Assembly (NCBI GenBank): GCA_963824225.1
Contig: CAWGOF010000003.1
Coordinates: 2,046,001-2,110,000 of the forward strand
Direction of reading: 5' to 3'
Length of the DNA: 64,000 bases
Origin: CAWGOF01 sp963824225
GTDB taxonomy: Bacteria; Acidobacteriota; Polarisedimenticolia; Polarisedimenticolales; Polarisedimenticolaceae
The notes below the pieces were generated by a model. That model was given only the letters and a program-made list of their open reading frames with translations. It searched no databases and was not told where the DNA came from. Below, piece after piece: positions 16,929-24,237 of this stretch. The position numbers and the translations under genes were made by a program. The first letter of the stretch is position 1; each line of letters begins with the position of its first letter.

Positions 16929-18313
16929 TGGGTCCGGAAGAGGAGTGGGAAATCCTCGAGTCGACGTCTTCGCTTGGTCTTACTCGGCCGCGTTCAGAAC
17001 GCGAGCCGTCGTCGGTGCCGGGCGTTGGACGGTAGGCCGGGTGTGGTCCAGTCCCGACGGTAGATCTCGCCCCAGGCAGTAGGGACAGGCAGACGCTCGG
17101 GGAAGAGCCGCCTCGCGAGAAACCGCCTCCAGCTCCAGGGCTCACGCGTGAGGCCCTTGCGCATCGCCGGCGTCGTCGGATCGGGCTTGCGCTCAGACAC
17201 CCCCTTGATGAAGTTGCGCCAGCCGCAGAACAGGAAGATCCGGTCGAGCGCCGCAACGATGCGCCGGGGAAATGCGATCGTCTTGCGATGATGGTGGGCC
17301 AGGCAGTGGCGGATCAATGCGTGGAGCAAGTCGTTGGCGTACATCGCCTGATCGCGCGCAATCGCCGCGGGTGAGCGCGGGGCGCCCTTGGGTCCGCGCT
17401 CAGGGTTGGGGAGGACGACGTGCTCGATACGGCTTCCGAGTCCTCGCCTACGGATCGCGCGAGCGTAGGCTTCGAGGTCGTCGGTCAGAATCGCGAGGCG
17501 GGTCTGTTTGGGCCCGAAACGTAGGCGTAGCTCGAGCAATCGCGCGGCCGAGCCCTCGTAGCCGCCGCGGATGTCCCGGCCGGGTCGGCCCTGGCGCCGA
17601 ATCTCCTGGAAGGTCGAGCGGCGCCCGGTACGACGGTGCGTATTGGCGTCGACACCGTAGACGAACCAGGAGTCGCGACCGACGAGGGTGCCGATGGCGA
17701 TCGGCTGATCCTGCGTGCCTTCGAAGGTCTCGGTGTGGTCGAGGATCGTGTCCTCGGTGTCGGTGCTGGGCAGATGAAGGAGCGCCAGAACCTGGAGCAG
17801 CTGGGCGTGGCGACCGAGGCGAGCGGAGAGCCGTGTGACGGTCGACGGTGCGCAGCCGACCATGCGAGCGATCTGGCGATGGGCGGCGCCGTTGACGAGT
17901 CCGTGGGCCACGGGGACGAGCAACTCGGGGCGTTTCAGGAAATACGACGTAGCGAACGATTGCTTGGAGAACGACCTGTGGCAGGTGTGGCAGCGGTAGC
18001 GCGGGACGCGGCGGCCATCGGCTCGCCGGTAGGAGCCGTCGTGCTTGTAGGAGAAGCGTCTAGGATCGGGCCGTCGGTGCTGGAAGCAGGTCCGATGGGG
18101 GCAGAACGGCGGCGCGAAACGCCGTTGGATCTCGAGCGGCTGAATCGGCCACTGCACGCGGGGGGATCGAGCAGGCAGCGTGCCGAGGCGGTGAGGCTGA
18201 AAGGGCCGGGAAACCGCAAGCTCAGGCAGCCATGCGCCCGCCTGTGGTCAACGACAAGTCCGTGCCCGACCGCGGGCGAGCACGCGCGAGCAACACTCTC
18301 TGCACCACGATGG
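16903..18313 (-). mobile_element. Complete insertion sequence, IS1595/IS1-like, 1411 bp
   Basis: The element is bounded by 26-bp terminal inverted repeats with three mismatches, and by identical 8-bp flanks ATTGGTTG, so both ends and the insertion site can be read directly. It holds one gene, a 387-residue zinc-ribbon transposase on the minus strand. An 8-bp duplication fits the IS1595 and IS1 groups, but I could not assign the family with certainty. The intact ends, intact transposase and perfect target duplication point to a recent insertion. It sits between the GlsB gene and the second ADOP-like permease gene. Confidence 0.92.
16994..18157 (-). CDS. Transposase with N-terminal zinc ribbon and helix-turn-helix
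   Basis: The 387-residue protein has a zinc-ribbon region near the N-terminus (CPH..C, then YRCHTCHRSF near residues 54-63) and a helix-turn-helix around residues 90-115 (QIARMVGCAPSTVTRLS). A putative catalytic region follows, with acidic residues in ILDHTETFEG and ILTDDLEAY as candidates for the DDE triad. The C-terminus is very basic. The layout resembles IS1/IS1595-type transposases, but the typical IS1595 motif is not obvious. It is the only gene of the surrounding element, on its minus strand, with a GTG start. The inverted repeats and target duplication confirm that this is a transposase. Confidence 0.88.
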   Translation of the reverse strand: MQWPIQPLEIQRRFAPPFCPHRTCFQHRRPDPRRFSYKHDGSYRRADGRRVPRYRCHTCHRSFSKQSFATSYFLKRPELLVPVAHGLVNGAAHRQIARMVGCAPSTVTRLSARLGRHAQLLQVLALLHLPSTDTEDTILDHTETFEGTQDQPIAIGTLVGRDSWFVYGVDANTHRRTGRRSTFQEIRRQGRPGRDIRGGYEGSAARLLELRLRFGPKQTRLAILTDDLEAYARAIRRRGLGSRIEHVVLPNPERGPKGAPRSPAAIARDQAMYANDLLHALIRHCLAHHHRKTIAFPRRIVAALDRIFLFCGWRNFIKGVSERKPDPTTPAMRKGLTREPWSWRRFLARRLFPERLPVPTAWGEIYRRDWTTPGLPSNARHRRRLAF

Positions 18314-18321
18314 ATTGGTTG
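18288..18321 (-). repeat. Right end of the insertion sequence: inverted repeat and target duplication
   Basis: The 26-bp right inverted repeat (18288-18313) reads CCATCGTGGTGC inward on the minus strand. It is followed by the second copy of the 8-bp target duplication ATTGGTTG at 18314-18321. Confidence 0.93.
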
Positions 18322-18330
18322 CAGTGCCGA

Positions 18331-18615
18331 TCAGGGGCGGCGGCGGGTGAACAGCGAGAGCAGCGCCACGAACAGCGCCGCGCCGACGATCGACCATAGG
18401 ATCGGGATCGTGCGGCCGCCGATCGTCATCGCGAACATCTCGGCGATCCCGAGCTGGCGCGAGAGCCAGCTCCCGAGGAGCGCGCCGATGAACCCGAGCG
18501 CGATCGACACGAGGCACCCGCCGTGCGTCCCGCCGGCGATCGCCCGACCGACGCCGCCACAGATCCCGGCCACGAGTAATAGGAGAAGCAGCTCCAGCAG
18601 GTCCATGGGGGCCAT
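18331..18615 (-). CDS. GlsB/YeaQ/YmgE family membrane protein
   Basis: The 94-residue protein has three hydrophobic segments with the family's glycine-rich helices (GICGGVGRAIAGG, GFIGALLGSWL, and a C-terminal helix before RRRP). These small inner-membrane proteins are induced in envelope or osmotic stress; their exact role is unknown. The start could be this ATG or one 9 bp downstream; neither has a clear ribosome site. The insertion sequence begins 10 bp beyond its stop codon, counting the target duplication. Before that insertion the gene lay about 65 bp upstream of the ADOP-like permease on the same strand, so the two may once have been cotranscribed. Confidence 0.85.
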   Translation of the reverse strand: MAPMDLLELLLLLLVAGICGGVGRAIAGGTHGGCLVSIALGFIGALLGSWLSRQLGIAEMFAMTIGGRTIPILWSIVGAALFVALLSLFTRRRP

Positions 18616-18701
18616 GCTAGCTCATGTCGATGCGGGATACTCCATTGCGGAGTGGGCTAATCTGACCGGAGGAACACGACGGAGCGTGTGAGGAGCGAAC
18701 C

Positions 18702-19100
18702 ATGGACATCAAGCGCGCCGGCTCACAGCCGTCCGGCCCAGGGCCCGCCGAGTACTTCACGGGCCCGGTCCGGATCGATCCGCTGTTCCAGGCGCCGGAG
18801 CCGGCACGTGCCGTGGGCGCAAGCGTCACGTTCGAGCCCGGCGCTCGGACCGCGTGGCACACCCACCCGCTCGGTCAGACGCTGATCGTGACGGCCGGCC
18901 TGGGCCTCGCACAGCGCTGGGGTGGCCCGATCGAGGAGATTCGTCCGGGGGACGTGGTGTGGTTCGCACCGGGCGAGAAGCACTGGCACGGTGCCACGGA
19001 ATCGACCGGGGTGACGCACACCGCGATCCAGGAACGGAGCGACGGCAAGACCGTCGACTGGCTGGAGCAGGTCAGCGACGAGCAGTATCGGAGCCGCTGA
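18702..19100 (+). CDS. Cupin domain protein, (R)-mandelonitrile lyase-like
   Basis: The 132-residue protein is a single cupin barrel. Motif 1 is WHTHPLGQT near residue 52, and motif 2 includes PGDVVWFAPGEKHWHGA, giving the usual metal-binding His set. The N-terminal segment (YFTGPVRIDPLFQAP) closely follows the bacterial cupins that include metal-dependent hydroxynitrile lyases and many proteins of unknown activity. An upstream GAGG-rich sequence supports the ATG. It is divergent from GlsB with about 86 bp between the starts. It probably acts in the cytoplasm; the substrate is unknown. Confidence 0.88.
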   Translation: MDIKRAGSQPSGPGPAEYFTGPVRIDPLFQAPEPARAVGASVTFEPGARTAWHTHPLGQTLIVTAGLGLAQRWGGPIEEIRPGDVVWFAPGEKHWHGATESTGVTHTAIQERSDGKTVDWLEQVSDEQYRSR

Positions 19101-19192
19101 CGGCGCTTGACCCGTGATCGGGTTGGCCGCTCCTTGCGCAAACCCCACTGCCGGCCCAGATTCCGTTCCATCCATTCTGGGAGGAACCGACC

Positions 19193-19636
19193 ATGAAAAC
19201 CGCTCTGCGCTGCGCACTGTCACTTTCCCTGTGTCTGCTCATTTCCGGCTCCGCGTTCGCTTCCTTCGACATGCTGCTGAAGATCAAGGATGGCGACAAG
19301 GTCGTCGCGCGCACGACCTCGGCGGACGACGGCAGCTTCAAGTTCCAGAACGTGCCGCCGGGTGACTACGTGCTCGTGGTGCGACCCGCGGCGGGGCCCC
19401 AGGCCAAGGGCAAGGCCATGGCCGCCGACGAGGCCAGCTGGACCGCCCCCCTGAGCATCGTCTCGCCGCGCGACGCGGCGAGCGGCCTGCCGACCGGCAA
19501 GCGCATGCACAAGCCCATGACGATCGTCAAGGAGTGGGGCGCCGCCTCGCCGAAGCTGAGCTGCACGGTCGATGGCTCGACCGTCAGCGGCCGCATCGAG
19601 ACGACCTCGCCGAGCACCGCCACGGAGACCCGCTAG
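19193..19636 (+). CDS. Secreted protein with a carboxypeptidase-regulatory-like beta-sandwich
   Basis: The 147-residue protein has a signal peptide (residues 1-23, hydrophobic core LSLSLCLLISG). It is followed by a short domain with DGSFKFQNVPPGDYVLVV, the signature of CarboxypepD_reg/SpaA-like beta-sandwich domains, which are mainly structural. The C-terminal half is low in complexity and rich in Ser, Thr and Pro. A GGGAGGAAC ribosome site precedes the ATG. A 14-bp perfect hairpin just after the stop ends the transcript. No enzymatic motif is seen. Confidence 0.82.
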   Translation: MKTALRCALSLSLCLLISGSAFASFDMLLKIKDGDKVVARTTSADDGSFKFQNVPPGDYVLVVRPAAGPQAKGKAMAADEASWTAPLSIVSPRDAASGLPTGKRMHKPMTIVKEWGAASPKLSCTVDGSTVSGRIETTSPSTATETR

Positions 19637-19640
19637 ACGC

Positions 19641-19673
19641 GACGGTCCGGTTCAGGAGTTGAACCGGACCGTC
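19641..19673. terminator. Bidirectional hairpin terminator
   Basis: A perfect 14-bp stem (GACGGTCCGGTTCA and its complement) encloses a 5-nt loop, between two convergent genes. There is no T-tract on either side, so termination is inferred from the stem and its position. Confidence 0.75.
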
Positions 19674-19679
19674 CTACCG

Positions 19680-20834
19680 TTACCGGTCACCGCGACCGCT
19701 GTCCTTGCCGTTGCCTCTCGCTTTGCCCTTCACCTTGGCGTCACCGCGGCTCGGGCTCACCGACTGCGACACTTCGCGACGTCCACGAGACGTATCGACG
19801 CGCTCGTCCGAACGACCTGGCAGGCGCGAGGTCACCCTGGGATCGGCCTCGCGGCGTGCGCCAGGGCTCGGGCTCACCGACTGCGACACTTCGCGACGTC
19901 CACGAGACATATCGACGCGCTCCTGCGAACGACCTGGCTGCAGACGCGAAGTCACCCTGGGATCGGCCTCGCGGCGTGCGCCACGGCTCGGGCTCACCGA
20001 CTGCGACACTTCGCGACGTCCACCAGACGTATCGACGCGCTCGTCTCCACGGGTGCTGCCCTGTAGCGCTCGCGAGGTCACCGCGGGCTCCGCCGCGCGC
20101 ACGCCACGGCTCGCTCGACCCGAGTCGACGCGCAGATCGGTGCGCGAGAAGCGGTCGCTCGCAGCGACCCGGGGCACACGCTCGATGGGCCGCGCGGCGA
20201 TCCGCTGGCCGCTCCACCGCTCGACGTCACGCACGGACGGACCGTGGTTGACCACGACCTGGTTTTCCACACGGATGTTGTTCACGATCCGGGTGTTGGC
20301 CACCAGGCCTCGGTTCCGCGACACCGGCACGGCGTAGCGGCGAACGCGAGGAGCCAGGAAGTTGTGCGAGTCGACGAAGACGTACTGGTTGGGCGAGCAG
20401 TAGTTGCGCCCGATCGACACACCGATCGAGTAGTAGGCCGGAACCGGCGCCCAGCCGATGTAGCCGGGACCGCTCGAGAACACGACCCACGACGGGGCCC
20501 AGGTGTAGCCGGGGACCCAGACCCAGCCCAAGGCAGGCTCGAAGGCCCAGGTGCCGTAGTGATACGGGATGCTGCCCCACGAGTAGTCGGACACCCAGGT
20601 CCAACCGAAGTCCGTGTAGACCCAGTGTCCGTCGTAGTACGGGTTCCAGCCCGGCTGGTAGAGCGTGGGTTGCCACACGCGACCGTAGCTCGCCGACACG
20701 TGCCAGTCGCCGTCATGGCTCAGATTCGAGTAGAAGAGGTTGAAGGACACGCCTGCCGACGCTGGGGTGGCCGAGGCCGCACCTGCGACGAGGGTCAGGG
20801 CGATCAGCATCGAAGCTCGCTTGGCGTATCTCAT
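19680..20834 (-). CDS. Secreted aromatic-rich protein (YXWGXW/DUF6600-like) with C-terminal tandem repeats
   Basis: The 384-residue protein has a signal peptide (residues 1-27). A Trp/Tyr-rich domain of about 120 residues follows, made of short units such as GHWVYTDFGWTWVSDYSWG and GYTWAPSWV, as in DUF6600/YXWGXW envelope proteins. The C-terminal 110 residues consist of near-identical units of 39-40 residues containing RREVSQSVSPS, rich in Arg, Ser and Asp and probably disordered. The ATG is set by the signal peptide. It lies 180 bp downstream of a BamE-like gene on the same strand. The family is assumed to act at the outer surface; function unknown. Confidence 0.83.
   Translation of the reverse strand: MRYAKRASMLIALTLVAGAASATPASAGVSFNLFYSNLSHDGDWHVSASYGRVWQPTLYQPGWNPYYDGHWVYTDFGWTWVSDYSWGSIPYHYGTWAFEPALGWVWVPGYTWAPSWVVFSSGPGYIGWAPVPAYYSIGVSIGRNYCSPNQYVFVDSHNFLAPRVRRYAVPVSRNRGLVANTRIVNNIRVENQVVVNHGPSVRDVERWSGQRIAARPIERVPRVAASDRFSRTDLRVDSGRASRGVRAAEPAVTSRALQGSTRGDERVDTSGGRREVSQSVSPSRGARREADPRVTSRLQPGRSQERVDMSRGRREVSQSVSPSPGARREADPRVTSRLPGRSDERVDTSRGRREVSQSVSPSRGDAKVKGKARGNGKDSGRGDR
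19748..20100 (-). repeat. Tandem coding repeats of 117 and 120 bp
   Basis: Three direct repeats begin at 19748, 19865 and 19985. The first two are nearly identical over most of their length and the third diverges in its second half. They are in frame and encode 39- or 40-residue Arg/Ser-rich units, so this is expansion within a gene. Confidence 0.88.
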
Positions 20835-21013
20835 GATGCACCTCAGTTCTGCGGACACCCCCAGGTAAGGCAACCAGGGTGCCAGCCCCGATTCCTGGAC
20901 CTTTTCGCCTTGTTCGGTGTTTCGCGAGCGGTTCTGTCCTCTGGAGGGTACGCGTCCAGGGGACGGGGAATCGAACCGTGCGTAGGAACCGGGCGGGCGG
21001 ACGGTCGAGCCGT

Positions 21014-21538
21014 CTAATCCTTCGCGGACCAGGACTCGACGAGGCGGTTCGGCGCGAGCACGAGTCGAAGCTTGACCTTGCCCGTGACCTCCGGTTTCTC
21101 GAGGGCCCCGGAAGACTCGGTCACCTTGCCCGTCTTGGGATCGTAGGAGGTCGACGTCTTTGTCGACTGTGTCAGTCCCCCGCCCACGGGCCGGCCCCCC
21201 TTGTCGTACTCCGGTGGCTCGAGCTCGAGTGTGGAGGAGGCCCGGCTGCGATCGATCCGCGCGACGACGCCGATCCCCGGAACGTGCAGCAGCATCACCT
21301 CGGGATGCGGCGGCGCGTCGGGAGCGATCCGATCGAACGTGTAGGTCAGGGTCTCGCGTCCGTCCTTGGTCGTCTTGGCCTTGTCCGGCTCGCCGAGGAG
21401 CTTGACGACCTCGGCGCGGGGCTTCCCGTTCCACGGGTCGGGCTCAGGCGTTGTGGTGGGATCCGCGGCTGCGGTCCAGCATGTCGCGAGACATGCGATC
21501 CCGCCCCCGACGACCGCCCGCAGTAGCACCGGCACCAC
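21014..21538 (-). CDS. Exported small protein with a BamE/SmpA-like motif
   Basis: The 174-residue protein has a hydrophobic N-terminus that looks like a signal peptide (ending near TAAA, residue 25). A segment WNGKPRAEVVKLLGEPDKA near residue 36 follows the pattern of BamE/SmpA domains, which are small lipoprotein folds often involved in outer-membrane assembly. The rest is Lys/Thr-rich without motifs, and there is no lipobox cysteine at the cleavage site. It follows the repeat-protein gene at 21560 by 21 bp on the same strand, so the two are probably cotranscribed. The BamE relation is a motif-level inference. Confidence 0.72.
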   Translation of the reverse strand: MVPVLLRAVVGGGIACLATCWTAAADPTTTPEPDPWNGKPRAEVVKLLGEPDKAKTTKDGRETLTYTFDRIAPDAPPHPEVMLLHVPGIGVVARIDRSRASSTLELEPPEYDKGGRPVGGGLTQSTKTSTSYDPKTGKVTESSGALEKPEVTGKVKLRLVLAPNRLVESWSAKD

Positions 21539-21559
21539 CGGTGCAGTATACGCCCCGCG

Positions 21560-22441
21560 TCAGAGCGCGCGACGGCGCGCCAGGTCCCCGGCGTCGAGCC
21601 CCTGCACGCGCATCGAGATGAGATCGCTCATCGGGAGATCGCGGTACCCCGCGGCCGCGACGCTCTGGATGAACTCGGGCGTCACCTGGAAGATTCGCGT
21701 CGAAACGAGCTCACCTGCATCGAGGTCGTCGTATCCGAGCTTGCGCAGCTGATCGATCCACGCGGGGGTCACCCCGTGGATCCGGAAGGCCGTGAGATCG
21801 GCGAACGACAGGCGGTAGCCGAGCTTCTCCATCTCCGCTCGGAACTCCGGCGTCACCCCGTGGATCCGAGACTGCACGAGCTCATCGAGGGACAGGTCCC
21901 AGTCGGACTCGCGCATCTCGCGAACGTACTCGGGCGTGACGTCGAAGATGCGCATCGTCTGGAACTCGTCGAGCGACACGCGGTACCCCTCGGCGATCAT
22001 GCTGCGGATGTAGTCGGTCGAGACGTCGAGAAGCGCAAGCACGAGTCGCTGCTCGTCCTGCGCCTGGGTTCGCTCCCGGCTCGAGACATCGACGCCGAGC
22101 TTCCGAACCGCATCGAGATAGCCGGCGCTGGGCTCGAACGTGAACTGCCCGGCCCCCCGACCCGCGCGGAACGAGCCCTCGAAGCTCACCCGGCCGGCCT
22201 CGCGCTCGAGCGTGAACCGCACCGGCGTCGACGTCTCGGCGTGGATCTGGCCGGCCGTGAGCCCGGTGAACGCGCTCGTCGCGTACATCGTCCCCATGTT
22301 GCTCGTCCGGCCGTAGGTGAGCCCGAGGTAGATCCGGTCGGGCCGGTGTTCCTCGGTCGACGCTTTCCACTTGCCCTCGACGGCATGGGCGGTCGTCGAG
22401 CCGATGCAGGTGACCAGGGCGATCGCTGTCAGGTATTTCAT
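21560..22441 (-). CDS. Secreted protein with 28-residue VTPEF repeats
   Basis: The 293-residue protein has a signal peptide (residues 1-20). A beta-rich domain of about 110 residues follows, then five tandem units of about 28 residues. Each unit has a core such as GVTPEFRAEMEKLGY followed by an L-x-(D/E)L-x-x-x-RI helix. Similar repeats occur as C-terminal extensions of BlaR/M56-type proteins in Acidobacteriota and relatives; here they stand without a peptidase. The units are predicted helical hairpins, probably for protein binding. It is the first gene of a group with the BamE-like gene 21 bp downstream. Confidence 0.82.
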   Translation of the reverse strand: MKYLTAIALVTCIGSTTAHAVEGKWKASTEEHRPDRIYLGLTYGRTSNMGTMYATSAFTGLTAGQIHAETSTPVRFTLEREAGRVSFEGSFRAGRGAGQFTFEPSAGYLDAVRKLGVDVSSRERTQAQDEQRLVLALLDVSTDYIRSMIAEGYRVSLDEFQTMRIFDVTPEYVREMRESDWDLSLDELVQSRIHGVTPEFRAEMEKLGYRLSFADLTAFRIHGVTPAWIDQLRKLGYDDLDAGELVSTRIFQVTPEFIQSVAAAGYRDLPMSDLISMRVQGLDAGDLARRRAL

Positions 22442-22509
22442 GCCCGGTTATACGCGCGGGGGCCGCGGACGGTCGAGACCGGTGGGCCGAACCGTGCCCG
22501 CATGGGAGA

Positions 22510-24237
22510 ATGACTGGGCGGCCGAGGGTCGGCGTGCACTACCACGTGCTGGCCTGCGACTACGATGGAACGATCGCGCGCGAGGGTCGCGTCGACGAGG
22601 CCACCCTCGACGCGCTCAGACGCCTCGCGGCGACGGGTCGGAGGCTCGTGCTCGTTACGGGGCGCGAGTTGGACGACCTGCAGCGCGTGTTTCCTGAGAC
22701 CGTGCTGTTCGACCGGATCGTGGCCGAGAACGGCGCCGTCCTGCACGACCCTCGCACGCGACGCACGCGCACCCTCGGACCGCCACCGCCCGCGGATTTC
22801 GTCGACGAGCTCGCGCGGCGGGGCGTGCAGCCACTCTCCGTCGGGAGCGTGATCGTGGCCACCTGGGAACCTTGGGAGACCGTCGTGCTGGATGCGATCC
22901 GCGACCTCGGCCTCGAGCTGCAGGTCATCTTCAACAAGGGGGCCGTGATGGTCCTCCCCTCGGGGCTGAACAAGCGCACGGGCCTGCTCGCCGCATTGGT
23001 CGAGCTCAAGCTGTCGCCGCACAACTGCGCGGGGGTCGGAGACGCGGAAAACGACCACGCGTTCCTCGAGGCGTGCGAGTGCGCCGTCGCCGTCGCCAAC
23101 GCACTTCCGGGGCTGAAGGACAGAGCCGACCTCGTCACGCGGGGCGACCACGGCGGCGGTGTCGTGGAGCTGGTCGAGATGCTGATCGAGGACGACCTGC
23201 GCGGCCGGGAGGCCCACCGGCGTCACCGTGTACCCCTGGGCACCTCGGAATCGGGACGGCTCGTCTCTCTCCCGCCTCACGACTGCGTCGTCCTGGTCGC
23301 CGGCGGCTCGGGCGGAGGGAAGTCGACCGCGGCCACCGCGATCGTCGAGCGGTTGGTCGAGCGGGATTATCAGGTGTGCATCATCGACCCGGAGGGGGAC
23401 CACGACGGCCTCGAGGGGTTCGCCGTCACGGGGAGTCCCGGGCACCCGCCGGACCTCGACCACGTGATGCAGGCGCTGTCCCGGCCCGCGCAGCACGTCG
23501 CGGTCAACCTGCTCAGTGTGGCGATGACCGATCGTCCCCGCGTCTTCGCCAGCGTGCTGACGCGACTGCACGAGCTACGCCTGGCGACCGGGCGGCCCCA
23601 CTGGGTCGTCGTGGACGAAGCGTCCCATGTCCTGCACGCTTCGTCGGCTCCTGTCTCGTTGGACCTGTTCCAGGACTCGACCTCGGTCCTGCTGGTCACG
23701 ATCGATCCAGCGCGACTCGATCCGACGGTCCTCGAACGGACGGACGTGGTGATCGCGGTGGGCGACCAGGTCGCGGCGACGATCGCGAATTTCGCGAAGG
23801 CGACGGGAATGGCGCCTCCCACCGATCCCGCCGGGACGGACGACGAGGGCCGGCCGCTGATCTGGTTCGTACGCTCCGCCACGGCCGAACGTCTCGCGCT
23901 TGCGCCGTCTCGCGCCGAGCGAAGGCGGCACCGTCGCAAGTACGCCGAGGGCGAGTTGGGCCCCGACAAGAGCTTCTACTTCCGTGGGCCGCGCGGCACG
24001 CTCAACCTCCGTGCACAGAACCTGCTCGTCTTCAACCAGATCGCGGAAGGCGTGGACGACGAGACGTGGCTCTTTCACCTGAAAAACGGTGACGTCGCAT
24101 CGTGGTTCTCCCTAGCGGTGAAGGACGACGACCTGGCCGCGATCGCCCGCGAGGTGGCCGAGTCCGGCGCGTCGGCCGTCGAGAGCCGCGCCCGAATCCG
24201 GGACGCCATCGATGAGCGCTACACGCTCGGGGGTTGA
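22510..24237 (+). CDS. HAD-IIB phosphatase fused to a HerA/DUF87-like P-loop ATPase
   Basis: The 575-residue protein has an N-terminal haloacid dehalogenase domain (DYDGT at residues 17-21, nucleophile Asp17; GDAENDHAFL near residue 178), as in Cof-type sugar phosphatases. A P-loop NTPase domain follows, with Walker A GGSGGGKST from residue 265 and Walker B WVVVDEA near residue 365, the layout of DUF87/HerA-like ATPases. A C-terminal region of about 100 residues includes a FYFRGPRG segment. There is no signal peptide. The start of the MFS gene overlaps its end by 26 bp, so translation is coupled. The joint role of phosphatase and ATPase is unknown. Confidence 0.87.
   Translation: MTGRPRVGVHYHVLACDYDGTIAREGRVDEATLDALRRLAATGRRLVLVTGRELDDLQRVFPETVLFDRIVAENGAVLHDPRTRRTRTLGPPPPADFVDELARRGVQPLSVGSVIVATWEPWETVVLDAIRDLGLELQVIFNKGAVMVLPSGLNKRTGLLAALVELKLSPHNCAGVGDAENDHAFLEACECAVAVANALPGLKDRADLVTRGDHGGGVVELVEMLIEDDLRGREAHRRHRVPLGTSESGRLVSLPPHDCVVLVAGGSGGGKSTAATAIVERLVERDYQVCIIDPEGDHDGLEGFAVTGSPGHPPDLDHVMQALSRPAQHVAVNLLSVAMTDRPRVFASVLTRLHELRLATGRPHWVVVDEASHVLHASSAPVSLDLFQDSTSVLLVTIDPARLDPTVLERTDVVIAVGDQVAATIANFAKATGMAPPTDPAGTDDEGRPLIWFVRSATAERLALAPSRAERRRHRRKYAEGELGPDKSFYFRGPRGTLNLRAQNLLVFNQIAEGVDDETWLFHLKNGDVASWFSLAVKDDDLAAIAREVAESGASAVESRARIRDAIDERYTLGG

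Noticed and set aside
19748..20100. Regular repeats considered as a CRISPR array
   Set aside because: Units are 117-120 bp and nearly identical along their whole length, with no spacer-like variation, and they are in frame within a coding sequence.
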